Shown in pieces: positions 1 to 12,500 of a stretch of 64,000 bases of DNA. The notes below the pieces were generated by a model that made no database searches, was not told the DNA's origin, and saw only the letters and a list, made by a program, of their open reading frames with translations. Source of the DNA: Aurelia coerulea (Eukaryota; Cnidaria; Scyphozoa; Semaeostomeae; Ulmaridae); contig CM076962.1 of the NCBI GenBank assembly GCA_039566865.1, forward strand, positions 9,914,743-9,978,742. Direction: 5' to 3'. Position numbers and translations under genes: made by a program. Positions within the stretch are counted from its first letter, which is position 1. Every line of letters starts with the position of its first letter.

Positions 1-514
1 ACTAAGCCTTATTGGGGCCAACGTATGACGTTTAATAGGTGAGAAGCTTAGGCCCAAATGACATTTTTGACAGAGCTCGCTGAAAATCGCCTGCGATTTT
101 GATATGTAAAAGAAGGGAAAGTGTTTGGGTTATTTCTTAGGGCAATATCCAAAATCGCTGAGATTTTTATCCTTATATCTTATTTGCAGCGAATTTTATC
201 AATGATTTAACGAAGGTCAATATTCTTCGACCGGAAAATTAATACAATTTCGGCTCCAATTGAGATATTTGCCCAAGCACGCTACAAACTGCAGAGGGGC
301 ATCCCTTCTACCGATTTTTCTAAAAAAAATTCCATGTAAGTATTGTAACTTAGTAGCCATTTCAGTTTTCGTGAGGGTACTCAAGAATTCCATCCCAACG
401 ACTGATTTGATATCACGTGGTGAGAAAGAGGCGATTTGATTGGCTGAGCACCGTGAAATTGGATGATTTCCGCGTGCTTCAGCAACCAGTAAGGATTTGA
501 AATGTATGTTACTA
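1..514. other. Intronic or upstream DNA, no feature seen
   Basis: No splice-bounded open segment, RNA gene or clear repeat was recognised. The open frames here are short and have no domain-like composition. I specifically looked for a further TSP1 exon upstream of 2302 and saw none. Confidence 0.4.
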
Positions 515-879
515 AGAGGCCCGTTACATGGAGACCCAACATGATACTCATGCCGGCATGAACTCATGTCACCATGAGACCCAACATGAAACTTTGCAAA
601 TACGTCATACATTTGTCACGTACATTTAGTTTTCGTATCTCCCCGATATGAAAAAATTGTGTTTACATGAGAATTTCATCCCATTTCCATGCCGGCAAGA
701 CTTTTCATTCCGGCATGAAAAATGAAAATCTCATGTCGCCCCAAAATGAAAGTTTCATGTCAACACGACATCATGTAAACTCAACAGTAGCTCAGACCAG
801 CACCTGATGTGAAAACTCGTGCCGGCATGAAACCCATGCTGGCATGAGTTTCATGTCGGGTCTCATGTAAAGAGCCTCT
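515..879. mobile_element. Foldback MITE rich in CATGAGACCC motifs
   Basis: The ends are inverted (AGAGGC at the left, GCCTCT at the right). Behind them, ACATGGAGACCCAACATGA near 525 is mirrored by TCATGTCGGGTCTCATGT near 850. Inside are repeated 'catgccggcatga' palindromes. No open reading frame is convincing. No clean target duplication was visible, so exact ends are approximate. Confidence 0.6.
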
Positions 880-984
880 AAATAGTACAAGGATACCACT
901 TAACGAGGACACGACGTTGCTCCTTGAAGCTTTTAAGTACTTATGCAGAAAATCATCTAAAGTTGGACAGCAATGGACAGCAAT

Positions 985-2119
985 CAGTGGCGGACTGGCC
1001 CACCGGCCCACCGGCCCGTGGCCGGTGGGCCCCCTCAATATCTTGCAAAAAGGGCCCCTTTTTCCTGGAAAAGGGCCCCTTTTGCAAAATTAAGGAAAGT
1101 TTTGGTAGAGTTGAATGTTTGAATAATGGACATCTCACTTTACACTTGAATCCTTCAGTGTTATTGAACTTGCTCAAAGAAATGATGAATACAGTCGAGA
1201 GCGAGGATACGGATGGTGAAGAAGGGAGCACCGTTGCAGAAAAAGTAAAGACCCCCTCCACTTCTGCCAAAAGATAGTTCTCGAGATTCCTTCACAGAAA
1301 ATAGTTGTTATAGGTAGTGTAGGGTAAAGAAATGACTGGGAGAGTCACTCTAAGCCAAAGTAGAGGCTGCAAGTTTCAAAAATTTCCAGGACGCACTTTG
1401 TCAACTGCTCCACTTTGGGGGCACGCAAAAATTGGATTGTGAAAAACTGAAAGCTTTTGCCCGATAATTTTCATGAGAGTGTTCATTGATAGAAAACTGC
1501 AAAAATAATTTTGAGAATTTCAAAGTTTCAAATTCTGCTCTGGTAAGATGGTATGGCGATAGGCATTCTAAGCCAAAGAACAGATGTTTACTCAAAAAAT
1601 TTCCCTGTGGGTGCTTATTCATAAAACTACTGCTACAAATGATAATTCAATTTTAGCATCGGCAAACCTGGGATTGGGAGAAGCGTTCTAAGCCAAAGTA
1701 GAGGGTTTGTCCTCAGAAATTTTCCTGGGGACTTCGCCCCCAGACTCCTCATTTTGATGCTCCATCAGTTAATTTGCCCTGACCACACTGCTGGGGGGGG
1801 GGGGTCAGAAAAGGGTTCCTCAACAGTTTGAGAAACGAAAACATTATAGATCGTCTGGCCCACAATACAAAAAAGGAAAACAAATTACTTTTATAAAGTA
1901 GAGACAGTGTAAAGATTTTAATCATGCCATAAGAAGATATATCGTGAGATATATGCCTCATTTTCAAAGAAAGTGAGTTTACCTTGGCTATTGATAAGGA
2001 ATCGAGGAAATGCGACGAATTTTGCCCCTGTCCACACACTCATCATTGAGGCCACACCCACTTAGGGCCCCCTTAACTCGTTCATGGCCGGTCCAAAAAT
2101 CAGAGCCAGTCCGCCACTG
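985..2119. mobile_element. hAT-like non-autonomous element, 1.1 kb
   Basis: The terminal inverted repeat is CAGTGGCGGACTGGC at 985 and its exact complement GCCAGTCCGCCACTG ending at 2119. Flanks are acagcaat on the left and tcagcaat on the right, a 7-of-8 match for an 8-bp target duplication. CAGNGGCGG ends with 8-bp duplications are the hAT pattern. The interior holds degenerate units with the core 'ctaagccaaagtaga' (about 1350, 1568 and 1689), the same satellite in the opposite orientation to the array at 53.3-55.1 kb, plus GC-rich palindromes ('gcccaccggcccgtggccggtgggcc'-type, near 1000-1030). There is no transposase frame. It ends about 180 bp upstream of the first TSP1 exon. Confidence 0.8.
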
Positions 2120-2301
2120 TCAGCAATGGACAGCAATGTGCGATCGTACTGCAATTCATACAATAATAACTGTAGAGGTGAGCATTCACCTGGCTTAAAT
2201 CCTCTGTTCTCACCCTGATATCTGCATTTGAAAAAGCCAAATTTTCAATTATTTGCTCCCATATATATCGAATTTTAATCCTGCATTTGGCCTTTCTTTA
2301 G

Positions 2302-2454
2302 CTGATGAAGACAAATTCAGTCCGTGGACACCTTGGTCTACTTGCACCGTTATTTGCAATGGTGGAACACAGATAAGAACACGTGCTTGTAATGCAGATT
2401 CATGCAATGGAAGAACAACTGAGTCAAGAGAGTGCTACACGCAGCCATGCCCAA
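2302..2454 (+). CDS. Exon: TSP1 domain 1
   Basis: This 153-bp phase 1-1 exon follows 'cctttcttta g' and is followed by donor 'gtgagc'. It encodes one thrombospondin type-1 repeat: the W-x-x-W segment (WTPWSTC) and six cysteines in the order C-x3-C, then three, then the terminal Q-P-C. TSP1 repeats are about 50-55 residues, about 50 here, so the domain is whole and confined to one exon. They are extracellular and often bind matrix or glycosaminoglycans. The O-fucose-type C-x-x-(S/T)-C-G consensus is lost (CTVICNG), while the WxxW C-mannosylation site remains. The last codon is split with the exon at 7505 and reads through in frame. It is the first exon I could find; earlier exons may lie upstream of the window. 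Confidence 0.88.
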
Positions 2455-5400
2455 GTGAGCCCGTTATATTGATAAACTGATATGGTCACAAGAAGTTCCA
2501 AATTACATTACTGTGCATTGTTTTAGCATAATTGAGCTGTCCTTTCATCGCAGAAATAGCAATATTTGTTGGTAACCAAAGATTTAAAGCTAACACATTT
2601 GGCTAACACATTTGGCAAATTTTCAAAAAGGCAATTACTGAAAGGTGGAAGTTCTGGTACTGGGTAAAACTTTTGTGCCGACAATCAGAAAACCAATGCC
2701 CTAGAAAGAATGTGTCCATCCTCTCAATTGATCTCTGCAACCCTATTTGTACTATCACAGGCACACAGTCAGCCTATTTGAGTAGTTGAGAGAGTGAGAG
2801 ATAAGAGCAACACATTTGGAGGTTATCGAATCTCTATTGAAAACTTAATTAATGGCTATAGTACAAATAATGCGGAAATGAGTAATTTGAGAATTAACAT
2901 ATTTTACATAACAAATGTGTGCAGTTCTACAGTCAGGCTACAGTACTGGGCGCGTACAAGATATTGCTGCACTGCGCTAAAACGACAATAGACCTTTTCA
3001 AAGTTCTGGGACTAGACTTATGACGATGAGTCTCTCGTTTCCCTGTGCTCTTTGACTTGATGATGGCGCTTCGGTCAACAAAGAGACTCATTTCCCAACG
3101 TTTATAGAATCGGAATATCTCCTTACTGATTCTACTAATAGACCTTTTCGCTATTCTACACAAGGTTCGATTATGTGGCGTTGGAGCTTCCATCACTATT
3201 GTATACATTCGAACATTCTACTAATGTATCAAGCTATCGTTCGATGCGAATTCTTATTTCGAATCTTAGCTAAAAGATCTGTTGGAACTAAATCAATCTG
3301 CTACTTTTTCTCAGAGCCACTGATCTTAAAACGCCACAAAAACGGTTTTCTAGAACTCCTGTACCATAAAATTTGCTATCACAACTTCGATAAATGTTCA
3401 TTCTAGCTATCAATGCAAAAAGCGCCTTCCTCTAAGCCATACTCAAATTGACAGTTTTGTCCGGTTTGACAGCTCTATGGTTATAAGGCCCTCAGTGGAG
3501 CGACAACAACAACAACAATTCAACTCAATTAGATGAGCGTAACTGGAGGGTCCTTATGTAGTGAGGCTAGTCTGGGACGGCGCGCTACTTTTCTGGAAGA
3601 TGGGCGGATATCTCCTTGGATACGCGGGAATCTTCTCCGCGATGCTGAACTAGAGTTGCAGTGGGAGAAGATGTGGACAAAATATGGCATTTAACTCCAA
3701 TTGAATGGTTCATAGAAGACCAGAAAGGCTTCAGCATGAAGACAAATACTTGCCTACCACATTAACGCAATGTTTAGCACTTTTTGCGAAGAGGAGAGGT
3801 TTATTTCTTTGACTTGTTTCAGCGAAGTTTGGACTTCATGATAATTGATGATTAAGGCCTCGGATTTCGTTTGATAAAGTTTTGGACTTTTTCCGTTTAT
3901 GAATGAGTGGAGCATATTGCAGGAATACTAACAATCGTGCATGCCAATGCATGTCAAAAACTGCTAAGAAACGAACAAAGATTCCTACTTCTCCCAATGC
4001 TGAAACTACCGGGGGCAAGCCTTTCTAAATCAAGTTAACTAAAGAATAGACCAAACAATTTCTTCGATCTTTTAATTTCTGTGAGTGCGTTTATTGACAA
4101 AGTTTGGCTTATGATGTTTAAAAAAGTCCTTATCTGCGCATATTCATAAAGTGAGGCCACTTACCTGCTCCAAGCAATTAACTTGCACGTTGCTACAGGG
4201 CTCCCATTTAATTGTAAAAATTTTGCTCCGATTGAAAAAATCAAGCATAAACTGCATCTAAATTGCGCCTGACAGCCAATATGTCACCAAAACCATAAGC
4301 AAAGCAATAACCTTCAGCAAGTCTTTGACTTGTCATCTCTTCCACATTGTGCAATTAAGAAATATCCATGTTTTCTTTCTAACATTTATCAATGATCTGT
4401 CGCAAACCAGTTTTCTTTTTCTTTGATCCCCAGAAGCAAAGAACGAAATGGCGAATACACATTTGATCACGAAATATTTTCCCACCAAAGTGCAAAGTCT
4501 CTCCTTTGCTACGAGGCTCAAGGGGCATAAGAAACCTTTGCCTCCTGCCTTCATACATTTGTACCAAAAGTGCCATCGCATTCCTTTCGTTAAAGAGGCC
4601 ATAAATAGGCTCAATTTATGATTAATTCATTAAAAGATCTAACATGCTAAATTACGATCAGACAATCCAAATTCAACGAAATCGAACTTCCCTTGTAAGC
4701 AATGTGAAATATCACTTAAATATGACAATATTTTCAAGTTGCAAGCCTTTGTAGGCCCTTCTGGTCCATTAAGCGCATAGAAACTGTGGTTAAATTCGCT
4801 TTTTCTTGAATTGCTTCGCTCATCTCAACTGCATTTCAGCATCTGCAGTAAGAAGGGATTCCCCTTCGCAGATTTTCCGCCATCTTCCAGAAAAGTAGCG
4901 CGCCGTCCCAGACCTCTTTGAAAAGGTCTATTGATATGACCAATCAAATGTTTAACATTTCATTGTCCTAGCTCTGATCATGTGACCACAGACATACCAT
5001 ATGTGGAGACTGGTCAGCAAAAAGGCTTGAAACGTCCACAGTTTTTGTATCGTTTGTCCGATTTATCTCAAACATGCGCCATTCGATTGCTTTGGATGCG
5101 TACCTTACATTTATATTTTTCATATTTGATTATATCAGCAGAATTTATTATCTATGGAATCATCCACATTAATGACGTCATTCATTCAATTAAGAATAAG
5201 AAGTGCAAAAAGAGTCCATGTTTACCAGCTAAAAAGATAATACTTGCAAAAGACTGCGAAGAAAATAAAAACATGAAACAAAAAGCAACTTCAAAGAGCA
5301 TACGAGTCAAAGCTTTCAATAGGACACAGGGAAACCCACAAATCTTCCAATTTCACGCTTATAAGCCAATGATATCGCCGTATTCCGATCACATGATCAC

Positions 5401-6477
5401 ATGACTGAAAATAAGGCTTTCGAGATAACTTTTCGAGTACCTTCACGAAAATAAAAATGGATATTCGACTAATAAAGATATAGAGCTGGTTTTACCACGA
5501 ATCGATTCGAGAGGCTCCACTCCACATTTGCTTTTCTGCATTTGGTTAAAATCTCATCAGGGATTGGCGCTACATCAAATTTCATTCTTCTGAAAATTGG
5601 CCCATGCTCAAGAATTCTTCAGAAACGCTACAAATAAGATATAGCTTTCAAAATTTCACATGTTACGTGAATTATGTCCAGGAATAACATGAAAATATTT
5701 GTTTGTTTGATGTTTGAAAATCCTTGACGAATTAAAGCTATTTTCTGCCAAGAAACTAATGTGCCCACCTTCACCCGCAGCAGAATCCCAGTAATCGGCA
5801 TTAAATCACTCCTTTTCGCAAAAGTTTCATTGAAACTTTCAATACCACTTTAAAAAGCAATCGATGACAGCTTTCCCTTTTTCTTTTAGTCTTATTGAAT
5901 TCTAATCAAAATATTGTAGTTTAGAAACTCTAATGTTATTGCTAAAATCAGAATACCCACGTCATGTGTGGCAGATTGATAAGAATGCTTCTCAGCGGTA
6001 GGGTTGATTGAGCCATTGAGGGCCCATGAAGACTGCTCGTGGTTTGGACCCACGAAGAAGGATTTATGTTATCGTTTCCAATTTCAATTTTTATTCGTCT
6101 TTCGTCTTGAAACTCTGATCAAAATGCTAGAAAAATAGCAAATAGCAATTGAATGGTGACGTTTAGTGAGCATAAGACACCCATAAGAAACATAAAGAGA
6201 ATGCGAGCGAAGCGGAGCCGAACATTTTTGAGAAGCAAGGATTTACTTTATTGTCATTATTCAAAATTAAAGAGGGGCGCTGTCGATAAAACTTAAGGAA
6301 GGTTTAAGTAAATGCTGGATGCATGTGGAAATGTAGAAATTATGATGAAGTAGACAAGTGGCAGCATAATGCAAATACAAAAAGTGCGAGCGAAGCGAGC
6401 AGAATTTTTTTTAGAAGCAGTTAATTTGATTTACATTCTTTCTCAAATAGATGCAATACACATATACAGTAAATGTA

Positions 6478-6560
<83 letters not shown>

Positions 6561-9500
6561 CATCACCATCATCATCATCATCAATAATAATTTATTTTGC
6601 GTAGGCGATATATTAAAAATATATTGAAAAGAATAGATAAGTTACAGCTAATTTAAGCCTACTTACATTTTATAAAATCTACAATTTCTTCAAATAAATC
6701 AATTAAGAAGCTACAATATACATTTACACAATAAAAGCAAACCCTCCTTTAGAGACCCAAAGCGATACGCATCCCATGGGGGGGGGGTGCAGCCCATGAA
6801 GCGTTTCTCATGTTAGAAACCCAACTCTCGGACAAATACCTTTTGACATTTACTGCAATCCAATCCAATATCTTTTGACATTCACAAACAGCGCTGCTAC
6901 AACTGTGGGAGGAAGATACAACTTACCCCACACCCCCTTCAGTTTCTCAACGGATTTGGAAGAATCACGAAAACCACCTTCGGCGATGATTGGGGGCGGC
7001 AGCCCCCTTGCCCCTTGGCAACTCTACCGCTTTTCTTACAGATATAACGAGCTCTACATATCTTTTGATGCTAGATTTATGGCGAGAATGAAAAAAATCT
7101 AAACTTCAGCCAAATGGAGATCCTATGATTTCTAAACCTCCAGCAAAAGAGTGGCTCCCTCTCAAATGCAGACCGTAATTAAACAGACTGGACAAGAATC
7201 TATTCATGATTGATTTCTATTTGTAAGGATAAACCAAGCACACCGAGAGAAAGAAATATCTTGGGAAACCTTCGTGAATCTGTTAGTTGTGCCAACTAGC
7301 AAAGATACAAATTATTATTCCATCATGGGTCTACTCGTAGACTAGTACGTTTCCTGATAATTTTAATTTTTTCGGTAGTCTTCAAATTCGGTAGTCTACA
7401 AGTAGTTGAAATATCTGCAAGAAAAGACAAAATCTATGTGATAAGAATACAAGTGACGAAAATGATCATCTCAAATTTGATAATAACATTTTTTCTCGTT
7501 TTAGTTGGTGGCGGTTTCTCAGCCTGGGCAAGTTGGTCAGCTTGTAGTGTGACATGTGGGGGAGGATCTAAGAACAGAACAAGAACATGCAATAATCCTT
7601 ATCCGCAGCATGGTGGTTTGGACTGCTTTGGTGATCGATGGAAAAGAGATGTGTGCAATACACAGTTCTGTCCAGGTATATCTTTAATATTGATTTGATC
7701 AAAACACCCTTAGATAGGCTGTCATTTGCAAGACATTCAACAATATTCAAGGAAGAACGAAATTTGATGCAGAAAATTTTTTTTTTAATCGGCCATTCCT
7801 GCTTCTACCAATTGACGATTATGTCTCAACGATTATGTCTTGAAGTAATTTCTTTATAGAAAGATAGAAGTTTCTGGTTAAAACCATTGGGCTAAAGCTG
7901 GCATCAGAGGATATTTTACCAAGAACTTTTGCATGTTAAAGATTTTCGATTTATTTGATTGTTTGATTTACCATGGGACGCAAAGGATCATGATGAAATT
8001 TCCTCACGGCATCCTTAGCGAAATTGTCTATTATATAAGTAGGGAAGAGATATGTTCCCAAGTGATACGGAAAATAAGTGAAAATAGTTATTCATGTTGT
8101 GATCGAACATAATTTCTTTTGATTCAGTTCTGTCTAAAATGGTTCAAAATCTCACAGATGCATTGAGTATGAATTGAATTAAATGGAAGGCTATTTAACC
8201 ATTTAACATCGGGCCTTTATCATTACAATAAATTTGTTAGGCAGATGTCAACCAAAATAGTTTGCTTATTTTAATCTGCCTCTTTTATGCATCAACATTA
8301 AAAAAAAGTCAATTGCAGAAGTTTAAATATTGCTGGGTGGACGTAGAGCAATATTTCTTGAGTCATGACCAAGGAAGGATCTGGACTCTTAATACTAAGA
8401 GCTCAACCACATTAAGCAAGATCTGAGGGGATGTCACTGAAAACAGGGGTTGATTTGTTTTTGATTAATTCTAATGTTCTCGGATATCATAAAAAAGCCT
8501 AACACACGAGACAAGAATAAAACCATAGCTGGATTAGTTCCTGCAATAAATTTTTATTACACCTGACAAGTGCAATCAAAGTTAGCTATTTCATTGGCTA
8601 AAAATGACCATTAATCGTCATTATGAGAGTGAATACGCTCCTGGCCATCGATCTTTGGCTGACCTACCCGGTGAATCGATGAAAAGGCCTGGCATTTGAA
8701 AATATTCTGCTCCCTGCATATCAAAGCAATAATATTGAAAATTGTCTTGTTTTATTCCCGGTTTGTCCAGTTAGGTTCTTTATTTACCCGGCTTTAATTT
8801 GCCATTCTTTCCCATCGATATGAGATTTTCTCCAGAAAGCCTCTTTCTAAAACCTGCAAAATTGAATGAATACGATGAGCAACATTTCCCTTTAGTTTCC
8901 TTCCTGGCAATAATAACACTTTAATGCATGCATGTATTTTGTCGTCTTGGGAGAATGGAATCCTCCTGAATAAGCTAAGAGGAAGACTTTGTTCATTCCT
9001 CCAAGAGGAGAGCACGTGTTAATGCGTGCTCAAGTCATTGCTGTAAGGTAAACATGTAAGGGAAATTTGCTCATGATTTTAGCATGTTTTTAAGGTTTCT
9101 CGAAGGGTCTTTTTAGAAAATTTTTTGTAAAATCTGAATGGAGTGACTGCTCCGATTAGGCATACACAAAACGGCCCATTGACTCTTCTGCAGGCCCGTA
9201 GCAGCTATTGGGCCGGTCGGGCCCGGGCACGCCCAAAGATTTCCAAAAGTTGAATGTTTTTATTCTTCATGATAACGTAGTAAACTGATCATCAGTGACA
9301 GGCCCTTAGCCCTGAAGCGAGTCAGGACCTATATCTAAGGTAAATAACAACAAACAACCGCCTCAAGCACCCTATGATGGTGCAACATGTGCACGAAAAC
9401 AGACTCAACCTTGTCAGCATTGTAAACGAATTTTGTTGGAGATTTCGATGCAAGAAAATTTTACTTTGGAATGCTAAGCCCTTTTGACATCAGAAGCACT

Positions 9501-12500
9501 TCGTCAAGTGAGACGAAAAATACCCAGACTTCAATATTCATATCTAAACTCACGGGCAATGGCGTGGCCATGGGTGGGGGTAAAAGGGGCAACTGCCCCC
9601 ATTTTTTTGAAAGATGCACCTCGAGATCCCTCGAAAACCAAATAGAAAAAGCTGGGTATAGGTTGGATAAGAATTTTCCGCGAAATTTCAAATCTTCCAC
9701 TTTAGCACTGGCAAATATGGAATCAGGGGATGCACTCTAAGCCAAAGTAAAGGATTTTTCTGCAAATATTTTCCTCATGCTCCAGTTTATAAGATAACTG
9801 TCACAAAACTATCAAAGTTTCCTTGTCGCTAATGGCAAGCATGATATTTGGAGATGCATTCTAAGCCAAGTCAAGGCTGTTTCTTCAAAAATTTTCCTCA
9901 TGCTCCAATTTATAGGATAACTCACAAATTATCAAAGTTTCCTTTGTCGCTAATGGCAAGCATGATATTGGGAAATGCATTCTAAGCCAAAATAAACGGC
10001 ATGGCCCCAAACAATTTCCTGGGAGACCGCCTCGTTTCAATCCCCCGGCTAATTTACTGTGACCACGCCATGACTTTTGTCGGACCCCATGAAATCTCGT
10101 GATGACGTTTATAAATCAAATATCAAGTAAATCTTACACAATGCTCTTTACAAAGTATTCTTATCATGTCTTAGTTTGATTTTAGATAGCCTGTTTGAAA
10201 AATATTTGGATTCGTAAGTTTTTTTTCTCCAGGACCTCCGAGCATGAAACAGAGCATTGACAGAAAAAAAGTTTCCGGGGCTTTGCCCCCAGACCCCCAT
10301 GGTCTTCACGCCTTCGGTGTGAGTTAGTGCCCCGCCAATCTGAAAAACGCTCCTACGGGCCTGCTTCTGATATGATATTTTCAATCTCTTACAGTTCATG
10401 GTAATTGGACTCAATGGACAGAATGGTCAGCTTGCGATAAGCCATGTAATACTGGGATGTATCGAAGATGGCGTTTTTGTACAAACCCGCCTCCATTATA
10501 TGGTGGTCGTAGTTGTATTGGAATCTCAGAAGATAACAAAACTTGCAATACCAACAAATGCCCAGGTCAGATTTTATGCTCAAAGGTTGAAATTCAAATA
10601 TGGTGTGTTTGTTCCTTTTTACAATAATAGCAAACACGTATAAGAAGTGTCATTTGTTTTTTCTTCTGCCTATCATTTTCCTCCTTTGATATTTATTCAT
10701 TCTTGCCTTTATCGGCCGCTTTACAGTTCTAATACCAGGTGAGACAGAACAAAACGTGTTGTATTTAGCAAAAAACTATGGTGGAATATTCGGTTCAAAA
10801 TTATTTATGCTAAAATCGGGCCGATTTTTGCATCATCGGGCTCCATTTTTGCTGTGGGGTCCGATTTGCTGATCGGGTCCGATGGAAACACGTCATCGCC
10901 CTCGTGCTATTCATGTTGAAAGGCGACAGCGAGTTCCTTGAAACGATAAAACCATCAGGGTGAATAAGTTGACCTTGAAAAGACGTCGGCATCTATCTTT
11001 TCTCTTTTGGAAAAGACGTGGGCGTCCTTTTTCATAAAGACGTCGGCATCTATCTTTTCTCTTTTGGAAAAGACGTGGGCGTCCTTTTTCATAAAGACGT
11101 CAGCATCTATTTTTAGCAAAACACGTCGGCGTCCTTTTTTGGAAAAGACGTCGGCGTCTATTTTCAGGGATTTTTACCAACACGCGTGAGCGTGTATATT
11201 TATGAAAAAGACGTTGGCATCTCTTTTAAAGATCACTTGTTTATAAAAGACGTCAGCGTCTTTTGTTGTGGCATCCGCTCGGTAAAACACGCTGTGCTCT
11301 GTCGAAACAAAACAACAGACGAAACAAAATCTCCAACGGACGAAACAGCGAAACTGCGAGATTTCGCAACAGACCACAGGTAGCCCCTCCACTTAATACA
11401 AAGGATTTTTGCACATATTTTTGTGGAACATTTTTAAGGATAGCGAAGGCGAGCACAGGGCGTCCAAAGTAAGAATCTGATTTGAAATCTCCTATTGGCA
11501 AATAGCATCGTTCCCTCTATTTCTTCAGGGAGGGGCAGGACCATTTTGTTATCATGGCATTCGTTTTCAACGCAACATTTCTTCCGACAGGCTAATTATT
11601 TTTTGAGCAAGCTGCTTAGAAGAGTCCAGAAAAGGCTTTCCAATAATATTGTACCAGTTTGTTTTCTGGAAATAATTAGAAAAATCACTAGCTAAGAACA
11701 AGACCAAATGAAAAACTTGGAAGGCAGGGCCTCTTTTTGCATAGCAATTGGCCAGTCTGCAGAGTATGGCAGTTCTCGACGAGATCTGGCGTGTGCAGAC
11801 CAAGGAAGCAGTGGCGTGCTCGTGTGGAAGGTCTTTGATTCCTTTGTTTGCTCACGTGCAAGGTTTTGATTCCTTTGTTTTCAAAGTAATGAACAAAAGA
11901 TCTTCTTCTAATCAAGGGAACAACTGATTGTGACTTGAGCATTATGACAAGAGGCTGCAGACTTGATTAGGTCTGTCCTGCATTTGCAATGCTAGTACAT
12001 GTTATTCAGAAACCCCAATATCATGTTCACCTTGATACAAACTGATCAAAGAAATGTCTTCTATGACAAGAAACGTATGGTTGAGCCAATAGTTTTAACG
12101 AAACGAACTGAGGTGGATGGAAGTGCTGTTAGATATCATAAACTTGATGGTTGTATCCATTTCTTCTGAAAATTCAACACCTGGTTCTCTGACACTGCTA
12201 CAGATAATTTTTCTTCACAACGAGAACATCAGTTGGGAAGAAAAGGTGTCCTGTTACTTCAAAGACATAAACTAGGGTTAATTCTACTCAAGAATAAGGG
12301 TTCAAAGATATATTTGCAATCCTTTGAATTTAGCTTTGAAAAGTTTCTTAACACTTTTTAAAAATAGTAAGAGTTTCTTAAATTTGCAGCCATCCAAGTG
12401 CAGCTTCTTATAAACCAGTTTCTCATATAAGAAAAATGAGTTTAGTTTTGCAAGAAATTTTTTATTAGGCCTGTGCTAAAAAACTATAAATTTGAAGGAA

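Noticed and set aside
4982..5404. 140-codon plus-strand frame
   Set aside because: It lies in dispersed repeat R1; the second copy (20341-22720) does not keep the frame, and no domain is visible.
6369..6587. 72-codon frame with a long polyhistidine tract
   Set aside because: It is the (ATC)n microsatellite read in one frame, deep in an intron, with no splice sites or conserved flank.
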